A DNA stretch of 44,291 bases from Bacteroidaceae bacterium (GTDB lineage Bacteria > Bacteroidota > Bacteroidia > Bacteroidales > Bacteroidaceae). Under the pieces are notes generated by a model, which was not told where the DNA came from, made no database searches, and was given only the letters and a program-made list of their open reading frames with translations. The position numbers and the translations under genes are program-made. Position 1 is the first letter of the stretch; the number at the start of each line of letters is the position of its first letter. The stretch covers positions 1 to 44,291 of the forward strand of contig JAKSJA010000015.1 of NCBI GenBank assembly GCA_024398495.1, given 5' to 3'. This document shows positions 44,093 to 44,291 of this stretch, one piece after another.

Positions 44093-44291
44093 AAAAATCT
44101 CTGAAAAAATCAATACAAGAGGATTGAGAGTTCATGGGTTAGAGTTTAATGTTTAGAAGTTAGAGTTACACCTTATTGCTTATTATGGGGTGACCACTTC
44201 CATCACAGACTACAGACAGCAATACTTGAGAATGTCACCGACCATACTTGAAGATGCGACCTACTCTACTTGAAGTTATAAGCAAATGTAC
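44093..44291. other. Right-end intergenic region with 22-bp periodic repeats
   Basis: No gene is supported here. The sequence contains TTAGAG-rich low-complexity DNA (about 44138-44168) and then three TACTTGA motifs at 44223, 44245 and 44267, exactly 22 bases apart, with partly similar following bases. The array may continue beyond the window. Confidence 0.6.

Overview
The window looks like a chromosomal segment of a Bacteroidales bacterium, most likely Prevotella or a close relative. The evidence is the tRNA-Trp/secE/nusG/ribosomal protein/rpoBC order followed by a DUF3467 gene, promoters of the Bacteroidetes type (TTTG near -33, TAnnTTTG near -7), weak Shine-Dalgarno signals, and typical Bacteroidetes families (GldH, RicT, DUF4199, DUF6452/DUF6048, the carboxynorspermidine route). 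The genus is inferred from gene content; no 16S or similar marker is present.

Layout. 1-11.6 kb (+): 3' part of tRNA-Trp, then secE, nusG, rplK, rplA, rplJ, rplL, rpoB, rpoC and a DUF3467 gene, followed by an MFS transporter whose first codons carry a perfect 16-bp inverted repeat. 12.8-20.2 kb (-): the glycine cleavage genes gcvT and gcvH lie upstream of a PAP2 phosphatase/beta-barrel fusion and then a signalling cluster: a RelA/SpoT-type alarmone synthetase, an HD hydrolase fused to a phosphotransferase, a tyrosine phosphatase, and an RsbW-like kinase with a STAS antagonist. 20.3-21.5 kb (+): tandem deoxynucleoside kinases. 21.7-23.8 kb (-): a small secreted protein, a compact chorismate synthase, a SlyD-like isomerase and a probable SRP RNA. 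23.9-27.7 kb (+): a GT2 glycosyltransferase, the DUF6452 and DUF6048 envelope proteins, ApbE and a Crp/Fnr regulator. 27.7-32.7 kb (-): a tightly overlapping operon of DUF4199, rmuC, a delta'-like gene, ricT, gldH and a phosphopantetheinyl transferase. 32.8-38.5 kb (-): a five-gene polyamine operon running from arginine decarboxylase to carboxynorspermidine decarboxylase. 38.5-38.9 kb: an array of modular repeats. 38.9-44.0 kb (-): an accessory cluster with a DUF4236/TerB-like/FtsK-gamma/CbbX-type AAA+ protein, a secreted DUF5763 protein, a voltage-gated-like K+ channel, an exported DNA/RNA endonuclease and two small envelope proteins.

How the parts work together. The left third is core transcription and translation machinery. 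The middle holds housekeeping operons and one candidate stress-signalling cluster with separate alarmone synthetase and hydrolase proteins. The right third combines polyamine synthesis, where a diverged SpeE homologue sits next to both a ureohydrolase and the carboxynorspermidine enzymes, with the AAA+/channel/nuclease cluster. That cluster is the best candidate for an undescribed system, although its function is inferred only from domains and gene overlap.
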